Of a stretch of 64,000 nt of DNA, positions 56,394 through 64,000 are shown piece after piece; positions within the stretch are counted from its first letter, which is position 1, and every line of letters starts with the position of its first letter. Below the pieces are notes generated by a model. That model worked only from the letters and a program-made list of their open reading frames with translations, ran no database searches and was not told the origin of the DNA. This DNA is from Nocardia sp. NBC_01730 (GTDB lineage: Bacteria; Actinomycetota; Actinomycetes; Mycobacteriales; Mycobacteriaceae). Location of the stretch: positions 620,001 to 684,000 of the forward strand of contig NZ_CP109162.1 in assembly GCF_035920445.1 (NCBI RefSeq). The letters are read 5' to 3'. The translations under genes were made by a program, and so were the position numbers.

Positions 56394-56642
56394 CTACGAG
56401 TTCGAGCGCATGCGCGTGCCCGGGTCCGCCCACATCGGCCGCCCACCGACCGGCAAATCAGCCAACCGCCGCTCGTAGCGACTATGTACCGATGCCGACA
56501 CCCCGCCGCAACCAGAACACTCGGCCCAGCCCGCTCGCACTCTGGCGTAGATACCGACGCCACCGTCCTCATCCCGAACACCCTCCATCCGCACACCGGC
56601 AAGATGTGGAAACAAGACCCCAACCAAATCCACCCGATACAT
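56394..56642 (-). pseudogene. ISL3-family transposase, N-terminal fragment
   Basis: LFPHLAGVRMEGVRDEDGGV, AECSGCGGVSASVHSRYERR, LADLPVGGRPMW is the start of ISL3 transposases, with the CxxC of the zinc finger. The remaining three quarters are absent. No terminal repeats were identified. Confidence 0.7.
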
Positions 56643-56698
56643 ATCGGAACGTAGGTCCGGCAGGATCCTGGTACCGCAACCGTTGGCGGGCGCGACGC

Positions 56699-57331
56699 CT
56701 ACGCCCTGAGTCCTGTCAGGATTATGCGCACCCCGGCGCGGAATTCTGCGGCTGGGTCGCTCGAGACGGCGGCCAGCGCGATCTCGATGAGCTTGGGGAA
56801 CTGCTCGGACGGCAAAGCCGCGATCCGGTCGGTGATCGTCGTGAGGTTCTCATCGCGCGCCACGGAGAGGGGGCCTACGAGTTCGGCTTGCGAGTATCCG
56901 GTGATGAAGCCGGACACCACGCGGAACGCCACCAGCAATTCAGTCCCGGATCTACCGCTACGCGCGAGTGCCTGCAATAGGGCTTCGGTCGGCCGGAGTG
57001 TCGCCAGGTCGAGGCTGCGCCGGGTGAGAATCAGTGGGATCGCGTGGGGGTGTGCGCGCACGGCGCGCCACATTCCCTCGGCGACGGTGAGAACCTCGTC
57101 ACCCCAGTCACTGGAGGGAGCGGCGTCCCAGAGTGCTTCGGCCATCACGGCCTCGGTGACGAGCTGCTCCAAACCCTCACGTCCATCGACGTAGTTGTAG
57201 ATCGTCATCGGACCGGTGCCCAGTGCCGCCGCGAGGCTGCGCATGGTCAAGCCGGACAGGCCTTGGTCGTCGACCAAGGCCAGTGCGGCGACCTGTAGCT
57301 GCTCGCGCGTGAACTTTCTGGGGGCGGGCAT
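56699..57331 (-). CDS. TetR-family transcriptional regulator
   Basis: 210 residues. The N-terminal HTH reads FTREQLQVAALALVDDQGLS, GLTMRSLAAALGTGPMTIYN, YVDGREGLEQLV. The C-terminal ligand-binding region resembles TetR_C_1 regulators. It is divergent from the alpha/beta hydrolase gene. Two GTAC-centred palindromes between them probably form its operator, so it likely represses both itself and the hydrolase operon. The inducer is unknown. Confidence 0.85.
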   Translation of the reverse strand: MPAPRKFTREQLQVAALALVDDQGLSGLTMRSLAAALGTGPMTIYNYVDGREGLEQLVTEAVMAEALWDAAPSSDWGDEVLTVAEGMWRAVRAHPHAIPLILTRRSLDLATLRPTEALLQALARSGRSGTELLVAFRVVSGFITGYSQAELVGPLSVARDENLTTITDRIAALPSEQFPKLIEIALAAVSSDPAAEFRAGVRIILTGLRA

Positions 57332-57347
57332 ACTCCTCCTTGATTAA

Positions 57348-57391
57348 GTACAAGGTACGTGTTTAACTGAGTTCGTTCACGTACAATGTAC
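57348..57391. promoter_or_regulatory. Double palindromic operator between TetR gene and hydrolase
   Basis: GTACAAGGTACGTG (57348-57361) and CACGTACAATGTAC (57378-57391) are inverted copies of one another (12 of 14 match). Each also contains its own GTAC-N3-GTAC palindrome. They fill the 75-bp gap between divergent starts, a usual place for TetR binding. Confidence 0.7.
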
Positions 57392-57406
57392 CTATATCGA
57401 GGTGTC

Positions 57407-58294
57407 ATGACCATTCACACCACCTTCACTTCCGGCCGCGACCAGTGCGCGGTGTGGCTGACCCTGCCGGACGGCCCAGGTCCGCATCCGGTTGTGGTGC
57501 TCGTCCACGGCGGTGGCGCAACCCACGAAATGATGCTCGCCCAGTACGAGAAGTGGTTCTCCGAAGCGGGTCTTGCCGTGGTGGCCTTCGACTTCCGCCA
57601 CCTCGGAGAATCGGGTGGCCGGCCGCGCCAGCTGGTGAGTCAGCGACGTTACGCCGAGGATGTCGACGCCGCCCTGGCCTTCGCTCGCTCCCGCCCCGAA
57701 CTGGACTCACACCGGATCGCGCTGTGGGCCACCTCCTTCGGTGCCAGCCACGTCCTGGCGGCAGCCGCACGCCACGATGACCTTCGTGCCGCGGTGGTTC
57801 AGTGTCCGGTCTTCAGCGGGCGTGCCGTCGTGTCACGGGCGGGGATACGGCACCTGCTGCGGTTCACGGTGCCGATCGCCTCCGACCTGGTCCGCGCCGC
57901 CCTCGGTCGGGCGCGCCGTTACGTCCCATTGGTCGGAAAGCCCGGGGATCTGGCGTTCGTGAACCAGCCCGGCGCCCTTGAAGGGTGGCAGTCGGTGACA
58001 CCACCCGGTTACCGCTTCGACAACCGGATCACGGCGGCCTCGGGACTGGGCATGTTGTTCTACAACGCCGCATCCTCCGCACCACGCGTGCGCTGCCCGC
58101 TGCTGGTGTGCGCCTGCGAGCAAGAGAATCTGATCGACCCCGCCATCGCGGGGCGGGTGGCCGCCACTGCACCACGGGCCGTCCTGAAGCATTACGACGC
58201 CGACCACTTCACGGTCTACCATCCACCGGCCGTCGAGCAGATCGTTGCCGATCAGATCGACTTTCTGACCGCCCACCTCGTGTCGAACGCGTAA
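57407..58294 (+). CDS. Alpha/beta-hydrolase
   Basis: 295 residues from ATG 57407, with GAGG four bases upstream; an upstream ATG at 57386 lies inside the operator. The fold is shown by HPVVVLVHGGGATHEMM (oxyanion region), VVAFDFRHLGESGGRPR, RIALWATSFGASHVLAAAA with the nucleophile Ser in A-T-S-F-G, and a C-terminal KHYDADHFTVYHPP with the catalytic His. Substrate unknown. First gene of an operon with an acyl-CoA ligase remnant, controlled by the divergent TetR. Confidence 0.85.
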   Translation: MTIHTTFTSGRDQCAVWLTLPDGPGPHPVVVLVHGGGATHEMMLAQYEKWFSEAGLAVVAFDFRHLGESGGRPRQLVSQRRYAEDVDAALAFARSRPELDSHRIALWATSFGASHVLAAAARHDDLRAAVVQCPVFSGRAVVSRAGIRHLLRFTVPIASDLVRAALGRARRYVPLVGKPGDLAFVNQPGALEGWQSVTPPGYRFDNRITAASGLGMLFYNAASSAPRVRCPLLVCACEQENLIDPAIAGRVAATAPRAVLKHYDADHFTVYHPPAVEQIVADQIDFLTAHLVSNA

Positions 58295-58310
58295 CGAGAG
58301 GAGTGCTTCC

Positions 58311-58690
58311 GTGGAGCGTATTCACGACGTCCTCCGCAGGGCGGCGACCACTGCCGCAGATGCTGTGGGCTGGATCGCGGATGACCGGAAGATCGGGTTC
58401 GCGGAGATGGATGCATGGTCGGACCGGGTCGCCGCGGCTCGGCCCAGGCGACACGCTGCGGGTCGCCGTACCGCTCAACCACGTCAGTGGCATCACCTGT
58501 TGCGTAGTCGCCGCTCTGGTCACCTGCGCCCGCACCGTGCTGCTGCCGACGTTCGAGGCCGCTGCCGCCGCCGACCTGTTCCACACAGCGCAGCTCACGA
58601 TCTGGGTCGGGGTACCAACCATGCACACACTGCTACTGAACCAGCCGCGGTTCTCCACCGTGGACACCGCAGGTCCACTGCGGCGGCGGA
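58311..58690 (+). pseudogene. AMP-binding acyl-CoA ligase remnant with internal deletion
   Basis: GTG 58311 follows GAGAGGAG at 7-base spacing, 16 bases after the hydrolase stop. The first frame reads VERIHDVLRRAATTAADAVG, DDRKIGFAEMDAWSDRVAA. A junction near 58436 changes frame to GDTLRVAVPLNHVSGITCCV, AALVTCARTVLLPTFEAAAA, which normally lies over 100 residues further into an AMP-forming ligase. The C-terminal half is missing. Confidence 0.75.
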
Positions 58691-58837
58691 AGTTGCCGCC
58701 GCCCCCAGTCCGGAGGCAACCACGGTCGGCCCCATCGGTGGCGACATGCCACGCGGACACAACCGTGCACCGAGCCCTCAGAACCAGACATCTGCCACAC
58801 CAGCCGGCCCCGTCCACGCCTTCGGGCGAAACCTCAG

Positions 58838-58968
58838 TAGCTATTGACCTCAGCGATACGAATGTATTCGTCGCCGGCGGCACGAGCGGAATCAACCTCG
58901 GAATTGTCGAGGGATTCGCCGCTGCCGGCACGCGAGTGGCAGTAATGAGCCGATCTCAGGAGAACAGC
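58838..58968 (+). pseudogene. Short-chain dehydrogenase N-terminal fragment
   Basis: AIDLSDTNVFVAGGTSGINL, GIVEGFAAAGTRVAVMSRSQ is the Rossmann start of an SDR (GGTSGINLG as the TGxxxGxG-type motif). The frame then turns into unrelated sequence (ELDLLRRRILLPI). An SDR C-terminal piece exists at 25071-25216 on the other strand. Confidence 0.7.
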
Positions 58969-59195
58969 ATGTTCGGGCTAGCCGAACTCGATTTACTCCG
59001 CCGCCGCATCCTGCTCCCGATCTGATCTGGCACGACGCGTCACCTGGGTATCACGCTTCCCGTGCCAGAACCCGAAAATGTCAGTGGCTAAACCGCACGA
59101 GAATGTCAGTGAGTTCAGTCCCCCTGAGCACGACCCGGTGCGCACCCCAATCAAGCGGGGAATGCCCCCGAGTCAACCAAAGTCGGGGCAGTCCC

Positions 59196-59385
59196 ATGCG
59201 AACATTGGCGGAGCTGGCCGATGTCGATGATCCGGCGTGGCCGTATATTCGTGAGGAGTTCGCGGACGCTCCGGTAGTGATCGAAATACCGTCGGTCCAT
59301 TCATTGGACGGTGCGCGATGCCTGCAGGCGTTGCAGGTGACCACACGGTCCGCGTTGGGGGCGTTGGCATTCAATACAGGTCACC
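59196..59385 (+). pseudogene. DUF2625-like protein, N-terminal fragment
   Basis: MRTLAELADVDDPAWPYIRE, then CLQALQVTTRSALGALAFNTG resembles the start of DUF2625 proteins (DDPAWP and LQVTTRSPLGALA). It is cut off after about 60 residues where it meets the opposite-strand coiled-coil gene. Confidence 0.55.
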
Positions 59386-60410
59386 GCGGACAAGCGCCAC
59401 GACCGTCCCGGCGACCTCGCCCCAGCTCGGAGCCGAGCGCCGCGCCTCCCCTGCAGGCATGTGCAGGTCCTCCATGGCCCGCACCAGCGGTCGCTCGGCG
59501 GGGCTGGGCTCCTCGATGAGCTCCTGGAGGTGGGTGCGCCAATACAGGTCGTCCTGCGCCGCGAAGGCTTCGGTGTGATCGGGTTCGATCGCGAGGTGGG
59601 CGCGCAGTGCTGTGAATGCCTCGGCCTTCGTCGGTGCGTCGTCGTCGGAACCGAACGCCTCGATCGCCCGGTCCCAGACCTCGAGCTCATCCTCGCCGAC
59701 GGTGGCGGGTCGAAGAGGGCGGCGAGACGGCCGGACAGCTGCTCGACGGCGGCTGGGCCGAAGCCGCCGAGGGCCACATGCTCCCACAGGGCCCGCCATC
59801 CCTTGGCCACTTGGCCCGCTTCGGTCTGGCCGAGGCCGACCGGTTCGGACAGCAGCCGCAGCACGGTCGCGTCGATGAACGCGGGCTGGTCGAAGCACAG
59901 GCCCACGGCGAGGTGGAACAGCTGGGCGCGGACCGCGTCGCGCTCGCGGGCGGACTCGAGACCGGACTTCAAGTCCTCGAACGGGTTCGCGCCGGGACGG
60001 CGGGCCGGGACGGCGGCGGGGTGGCGCTCGCGCAGGATCAGCGGTAGGACCGCCAGCGCGGCTGGCGGCATCCAGTAGCCGGGGACGTCATCGACCTCGG
60101 GCAGGACGGCCGGGCGGCCCTGGGCGAGGGCCCTGAAGGCCTTGCGGATCTCCTTGCGCGCCTGGTATTCGTCGAATTCGAGCAGCTGGAAGCGCAGTTC
60201 GGTCCATTCGAGGACGGTGCTGATCTGGTCGGTGACCGAGTCGATCCGGGAGCCGACCTGTTCGAGCTGGTGCTGGACCTTGGCTTGTTCGGAGACGAAG
60301 CGGCTGGCCTCGCGGCGGCGCGCCGCCCGCTCGGCGGCAAGCTCGTCGTCGAGGTCGTTGATGGCGTTGGCCGTGCCGAAATCATTGGTCCAGGGGCTCA
60401 CACGGGACAT
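59371..60410 (-). pseudogene. Coiled-coil protein of unknown family, frameshifted
   Basis: From ATG 60410: SPWTNDFGTANAINDLDDEL, a long coiled coil (AERAARRREASRFVSEQAKV, QHQLEQVGSRIDSVTDQIST), then YWMPPAALAVLPLILRERHP. Near 59705 the frame breaks after ALFDP. The neighbouring frame continues PATVGEDELEVWDRAIEAFG to VAGTVVALVRGDLY at 59371. One missing base explains it. About 345 residues if repaired. Family not recognised. Confidence 0.65.
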
Positions 60411-60439
60411 ACGACTGCTCCGGGGTGGTGCGGCTTCGT

Positions 60440-60606
60440 GGGCGCGGACGGCACATCCACGACATAGACGACAGCGTCGAATCGACGATCTCGATGAATT
60501 CGAGGCGATCATCGTCGTAGCCGAGGCTGATCAGCGTATCGACGTACTGAACCGTCAACTTTGGCGAATCCGGGTTACTGCGGAAATATTCGAAGGTGCC
60601 GAGCAT
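60440..60606 (-). CDS. Short hypothetical ORF
   Basis: MLGTFEYFRSNPDSPKLTVQ, YVDTLISLGYDDDRLEFIEI looks like real protein for about 45 residues, then becomes unlike protein as it nears the coiled-coil gene. Possibly the 5' remnant of another gene. Low confidence. Confidence 0.3.
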
Positions 60607-60685
60607 CTGGCGATGGTATGTGCGGCTTGCCGAACCGCGCGAATACGAAACCGACCGTGGGATCGGGTGAATGGTTAGCCGGCCA

Positions 60686-61318
60686 TCACCTGATACCGGT
60701 GTTCAGTCCCTTGAGCAGGCCGCATACCTTCCATTCGCCATCCTCCTTGACGAGGTCGTAGGTCACGTTCTGGTTGTTGGTGCGGCCGCCGACTTTCACC
60801 GAGACGCTGACGGTGAAGGTGCCCTTGTCGCTTCCTTCAGGCACATCGACACTCTTCAGTGTGGATTTCGCGTCGACCTTCGGCACCCCGGTCGGCGCGG
60901 AACTCGGCTTCGGCGCGCCCTCGGCCTTCGCCAGATCGGCTTTGCAGATCAGGTCCTTCTTGTTCTCACCGCCATTGACGAACGCCTCGGCCACCTCACG
61001 TGGGGAGCTGGATGTGCCGGGGATGCCGCCACCGGAGAACAGGAAGTAGGCAACGATGCCGATGACGACCATGAGCACGAAGCCGCCGCCGAGAATCAGT
61101 GGCACTGCGGCACCCCCGCTCTTGCCAGGCTGCGGTGGGTAGTGCCCGCCGGGCGCCGGCGGGTACGGGGGCTGTCCGTAGGCTTGCGGCGCGCCGTACT
61201 GCGGTGGGTACTGCTGTGCGGCGCCATATGGCTGCGGCGGGGGTTGCGCGCCGTAGGGTTGCTGCGGCGGAAATCCGCCGGGTTGGTTGTGGGGGGTGGA
61301 GTGTTGTGGGCCAGTCAT
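60686..61318 (-). CDS. DUF4878-like single-pass membrane protein
   Basis: 210 residues from ATG 61318. A Pro/Gln/Tyr-rich cytoplasmic N-terminus with repeated QPYG and QYPPQYG units, one transmembrane helix (AVPLILGGGFVLMVVIGIVA), then an outer DUF4878-like domain (SSPREVAEAFVNGGENKKDL, GTFTVSVSVKVGGRTNNQNV, LVKEDGEWKVCG) with two Cys. Function unknown; probably envelope-exposed. A TCAA-N5-TGTAAA motif lies 106 bp upstream. Same architecture as the IS256-split gene at 26011-28495. Confidence 0.8.
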   Translation of the reverse strand: MTGPQHSTPHNQPGGFPPQQPYGAQPPPQPYGAAQQYPPQYGAPQAYGQPPYPPAPGGHYPPQPGKSGGAAVPLILGGGFVLMVVIGIVAYFLFSGGGIPGTSSSPREVAEAFVNGGENKKDLICKADLAKAEGAPKPSSAPTGVPKVDAKSTLKSVDVPEGSDKGTFTVSVSVKVGGRTNNQNVTYDLVKEDGEWKVCGLLKGLNTGIR

Positions 61319-61423
61319 ATTCGGAGTCCTGCAAGTCCTTCTCTTCGCCGACGACAGATCGCGGTGTCCGCCATCGCGATTCAATCATGCCGATCGCGGA
61401 ACGATTACCCCGCGGCTGCAGTT

Positions 61424-61438
61424 TTACATTCCTTTGAG
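61424..61438 (-). promoter_or_regulatory. TCAA-N5-TGTAAA motif, copy 6
   Basis: Reads TCAAAGGAATGTAAA on the minus strand, 106 bp upstream of the DUF4878-like gene. Exact match to the consensus. Confidence 0.5.
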
Positions 61439-61561
61439 ATTGCGCGTGCGGTTACTCGTTGATTTTCGCTGTGCAGTCCAGTACTGCTGGGGCAAAATCC
61501 CGGGAACACAACGAGTTTCGGAATGAAAGTGGCTACCGTGACCGTGTGCGCCGGGTCTGAG

Positions 61562-61818
61562 TCACGGACGTCGAACAGGCTCCGCACGTCGCGGTGTGCG
61601 GAGCCTGTTCGAGGTGTCCCGTGCCGCTGATTGCCGGCCGTGCCTACCGGCACGTCCTGCCTTACTGCGCTGACGGTTTCGTTCTTGCCGGACTCGCCGT
61701 CGTTCAGCACCGCGGCGGTGTTGAACAGACTGTAGAACTTGGTGGACGGCGTAATGAGCTGCTTCAGCAGTCCCGCCTGTTCCTTGTGCTCCATCTTCAG
61801 GTAGACGGAGCACTTCAT
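61562..61818 (-). CDS. Short hypothetical ORF
   Basis: MKCSVYLKMEHKEQAGLLKQ, LITPSTKFYSLFNTAAVLND, GESGKNETVSAVRQ reads like a genuine but truncated protein. After about 55 residues the composition degrades. No family recognised; possibly a relic. Confidence 0.25.
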
Positions 61819-61934
61819 ATCGGCGGCGGAAGGGGGTGTCGGAGGGCGGGGCTACGGATGCCCTGTTGGTGCCGTTCGGCGGCTCATGCAGATTGACCGT
61901 AGGGCTCTGGGCTGTCACCTTCGGCGATCGAATT

Positions 61935-62283
61935 TGCGGGCCAACCGGCGTCGCAGCAGGAAACCCCCAAACGCCGGGGGTTTCGCCGCCGATGCGGTGG
62001 CACATGAGTTCGTCGATGCCATGAACGGTGGTGTTCCGTGCGCGGACCTGCTCTGCGCGGAGGACAAGCAGGTCGCGACCGAAGCGGCGCCCACCGACGT
62101 ACCCGAGACGCCCAGGGAGAGGCCCGCGGACATGCCCGATGTCAGGGCGACCCTCGGCGCAGTCGATGTCGACCGTGGCAAGGGCACCTTCAACGTCACG
62201 ATGTCCGTCGCCGGACACGACAGACCATCGAGTGCCGGTTGGTCAAGGTAAACCCTGTCCTGGATTTCGGATTCGGCCGGTAA
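61935..62283 (+). pseudogene. DUF4878-like outer domain, degraded copy
   Basis: GGFAADAVAHEFVDAMNGGV, PCADLLCAEDKQVATEAAPT, VDVDRGKGTFNVTMSVAGHD aligns with the outer domain of the protein at 60686-61318 (SPREVAEAFVNGG, LICKADLAKAEG, DKGTFTVSVSV). A frameshift near 62222 leads to RQTIECRLVKVNPVLDFGFG and a stop. The N-terminal and membrane parts are missing. Confidence 0.6.
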
Positions 62284-62322
62284 AAATAGCTCGATCGGTC
62301 GTATCGCGATGAGTTGGAAATA

Positions 62323-62337
62323 TCAAGTGGCTGTAAA
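62323..62337 (+). promoter_or_regulatory. TCAA-N5-TGTAAA motif, copy 7
   Basis: Reads TCAAGTGGCTGTAAA on the plus strand, about 50 bp before the reading frame that holds the response-regulator remnant. Exact match to the consensus. Confidence 0.45.
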
Positions 62338-62387
62338 GTCTTCGCAATTTCATTGCGAAATCAGCCGCCGGGAAATATTTAAGAGCA

Positions 62388-62651
62388 ATGGTCGAAAACG
62401 TGCCTCTAGAGGCCAGTCGGGGGTTGGGCGCTCCGATTTCGTACCAACTCGGCGGTGGATTCCAGGTGAGTAAACATCAGGCAAACGATTTCCCGGAAGA
62501 CTCGCATTCCGCTCATGTGGTGCGGGAAGATCAGCGGGTGCGACTTGCCATAGTCGACGACGATGACGAGGTCGGCGATGCACTGGTCGAAGTGCTCACC
62601 GACCAGGGGTTCCATGCGGAGCGCAAACGCCGGGGTTTCGGGTATCGGTGA
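62388..62651 (+). pseudogene. OmpR-family response regulator with large internal deletion
   Basis: RVRLAIVDDDDEVGDALVEV, LTDQGFHA is the first strand and helix of a receiver domain with its acidic pocket. It is followed directly by RRGFGYR and the stop, which is the last turn of an OmpR winged helix. Some 190 residues in between, including the phospho-acceptor Asp, are gone while the frame is kept. The upstream part of the frame (MVENVPLEASRGLGAP) is unrelated. The partner kinase follows at 62675. Confidence 0.75.
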
Positions 62652-62674
62652 GAACGATGAGTGCGGGGTGAGTT

Positions 62675-64000
62675 TTGCGACGACGGCTGCTGGTGATCCT
62701 GCTGGTATTCGCGGGGCTGGCGGTGTTCGGATTCGCGGTGCCATTGGGAGCTGCCGTATCCACATCGCGTACTCAGCAACTGTGGTTCAGCCGCTACATG
62801 GACGCCGAATGGTTCGCCGAGCTCGCCAGCCAGGCCATGGCGACCGGTGACCGGCAGTATCTGGATGCCGAGTTGCAGCGCCGCCACCGCCTATACGACG
62901 AGAGCGTGCTTGTGGTCGACGCCGGCGGTGTCGTGTACGCCAACACCGGAGTGGACGCCGATGATCCAGAGACGGTCGGCCTACTGGCCGAGGCGCGCAG
63001 CAACCAGTATTCGACACAGCCGCCGCAGCGCCTGCTGACGTGGGATCCGAAGACGATGCTGATCGCCCGCCCGATCGGGGTCGGCATGGACATCGAGGGC
63101 GCGGTGCTGGTCGAGGCGTCGGCGCGGCGCGCGCAACAGGATGTCGCCGACCGGTGGTCGTTGATCGCGGTCGCTGCCTGGACGTCGTTGGCACTGTGCG
63201 CCGGTCTGGCGCTGGTGCTGAGCCGTTGGATTCTGCGTCCACTGGGGAGGTTGTCGCGGGCGGTTGTGGCGCTGACCGAAACTCTGCCGAGATCGGATGT
63301 GCGCACACCCCCCACATCGATGACGCCGAGGTATGGTGGGCCGCCGGAGATACGCGATCTGGCGGAGTCGTTCGACACGATGGCACAGACGGTATCCGAT
63401 TCCGTGGAGTCGCAGCGCCAGCTGGTCGCGGATACCTCGCATGCGATCCGGAATCCGCTGGCAGTGCTCTCCATTCGATTGGAGGCGCTGCATGCCGTGA
63501 TTCCGGCGAAGGCCGAGAATTCGTTCCGGCGGGCCAGTTCCCAGGTCGACCGCCTCGCCGCGATCCTCGACGGCCTGCTGCGGCTGGCAGCCGCGGAGAC
63601 GTCTGATGGCTTCAACCCGGTCCGTGCCGATGGGGATTGGCCGAGTCGCAGCAATGTGGGGCAGATCCTCGCGGAACAGGTAGAGGTATGGGAGGCGGCC
63701 TATGAGCGTGCCGGCATGAGCCTGTCCGCGAACACGCCGCCGCCGTCGGTCGTGGTGGCGGTGCCCGAGGATGCGATGGTGCGGATTCTCGATGTGGTGC
63801 TGAGCAATTCGTGCCGCTATGCCGGCGAGGGCGCCCGGACGTGGGTGTCGGTATGGGCGGATCCCGAGGGGGCGACCATATCGGTGTTCGACAACGGGGT
63901 CGGTGTCGCGGAAGACGAAATCGACAAACTCACCACCCGGTTCTTCCGTGGTAAGTCGGCGCTGCCGGGCGGGTCCGGACTCGGTCTGCCGATCGCGGCG
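62675..64000 (+). CDS. Sensor histidine kinase, partial at the window end
   Basis: 442 codons to the edge. TTG 62675 is the only start after an in-frame stop at 62669 and follows GGGGTGAG. One N-terminal helix (LLVILLVFAGLAVFGFAVPL), an extracellular sensor of about 130 residues, a second helix (WSLIAVAAWTSLALCAGLAL), HAMP-like linker, H-box LVADTSHAIRNPLAVLSIRL with the phospho-acceptor His, N-box VVLSNSCRYAGEGA, G1 VFDNGVGV and G2 GGSGLGLPIA. All catalytic boxes are present. Its adjacent response regulator is collapsed, so it may be orphaned. Confidence 0.88.
   Translation, partial: MRRRLLVILLVFAGLAVFGFAVPLGAAVSTSRTQQLWFSRYMDAEWFAELASQAMATGDRQYLDAELQRRHRLYDESVLVVDAGGVVYANTGVDADDPETVGLLAEARSNQYSTQPPQRLLTWDPKTMLIARPIGVGMDIEGAVLVEASARRAQQDVADRWSLIAVAAWTSLALCAGLALVLSRWILRPLGRLSRAVVALTETLPRSDVRTPPTSMTPRYGGPPEIRDLAESFDTMAQTVSDSVESQRQLVADTSHAIRNPLAVLSIRLEALHAVIPAKAENSFRRASSQVDRLAAILDGLLRLAAAETSDGFNPVRADGDWPSRSNVGQILAEQVEVWEAAYERAGMSLSANTPPPSVVVAVPEDAMVRILDVVLSNSCRYAGEGARTWVSVWADPEGATISVFDNGVGVAEDEIDKLTTRFFRGKSALPGGSGLGLPIAA

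Noticed and set aside
1..64000. CRISPR arrays, tRNA and rRNA genes
   Set aside because: No regularly spaced direct repeats and no tRNA or rRNA-like segments were recognised by eye. The only tandem repeats are the 27-bp triplet and the GATGCC tract.

Overview
High-GC actinobacterial accessory DNA, most like a Nocardia-type genome. That placement is an inference from GC-rich codon use, GTG/TTG starts and the families present: YefM-YoeB, DUF1023-like, DUF4878-like, DUF2625-like, SUKH and Uma2. No rRNA, tRNA or CRISPR array was seen. The window is a mosaic of mobile elements, polymorphic-toxin and immunity-type genes, and many broken genes.

1-6.2 kb is a nest of mobile DNA. An IS630-type transposase gene is split by an IS1182-like element with perfect 19-bp ends. 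Next to it lies an IS701-like element whose left terminal repeat is itself split by a 2.1-kb group II intron. 6.2-16.2 kb is one giant reading frame (about 3330 residues, N-terminus lost at the insertion). It carries sigma-factor-like helix-turn-helix segments, degenerate papain-toxin-like and DUF1023-hydrolase-like segments, and a C-terminal domain matching the anthrax edema factor/ExoY adenylyl cyclase pattern. 16.2-24 kb holds a collapsed VapC/Phd pair, an intact YefM-YoeB pair, a protein built of repeated modules (possible poly-immunity), SUKH proteins and a DUF4241 protein. 24-31 kb has P450 and SDR relics, a Pro/Gln-rich membrane protein split by an IS256 element, and a beta-propeller protein.

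31-37.4 kb is an IS3-family element invaded by an IS110 element and by a Tn554-like element with two tyrosine recombinases. Directly beside it, 37.5-41.6 kb is the most interesting intact-looking unit: a 42-residue precursor-like peptide, a perfect 16-bp attenuator hairpin, a YcaO cyclodehydratase-like protein, and two MFS exporters of which the first lacks its TM2-TM3 segment. It reads as a minimal, possibly undescribed RiPP cluster. 41.7-44.1 kb has two exported proteins. 44.5-53 kb has two large convergent TPR-like paralogues, the second frameshifted and fused to a HEAT-like remnant, with a (GATGCC)9 tract between them.

53-64 kb is a patchwork: SUKH proteins, an RDD protein, a truncated Uma2 nuclease, a TetR/hydrolase pair with a double palindromic operator, acyl-CoA ligase and SDR fragments, a frameshifted coiled-coil protein, DUF4878-like proteins, an internally deleted response regulator and a sensor kinase cut by the window edge. 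A motif with fixed spacing, TCAA-N5-TGTAAA, occurs at eight places near the small exported, immunity-type and membrane genes and may mark a shared promoter or operator.
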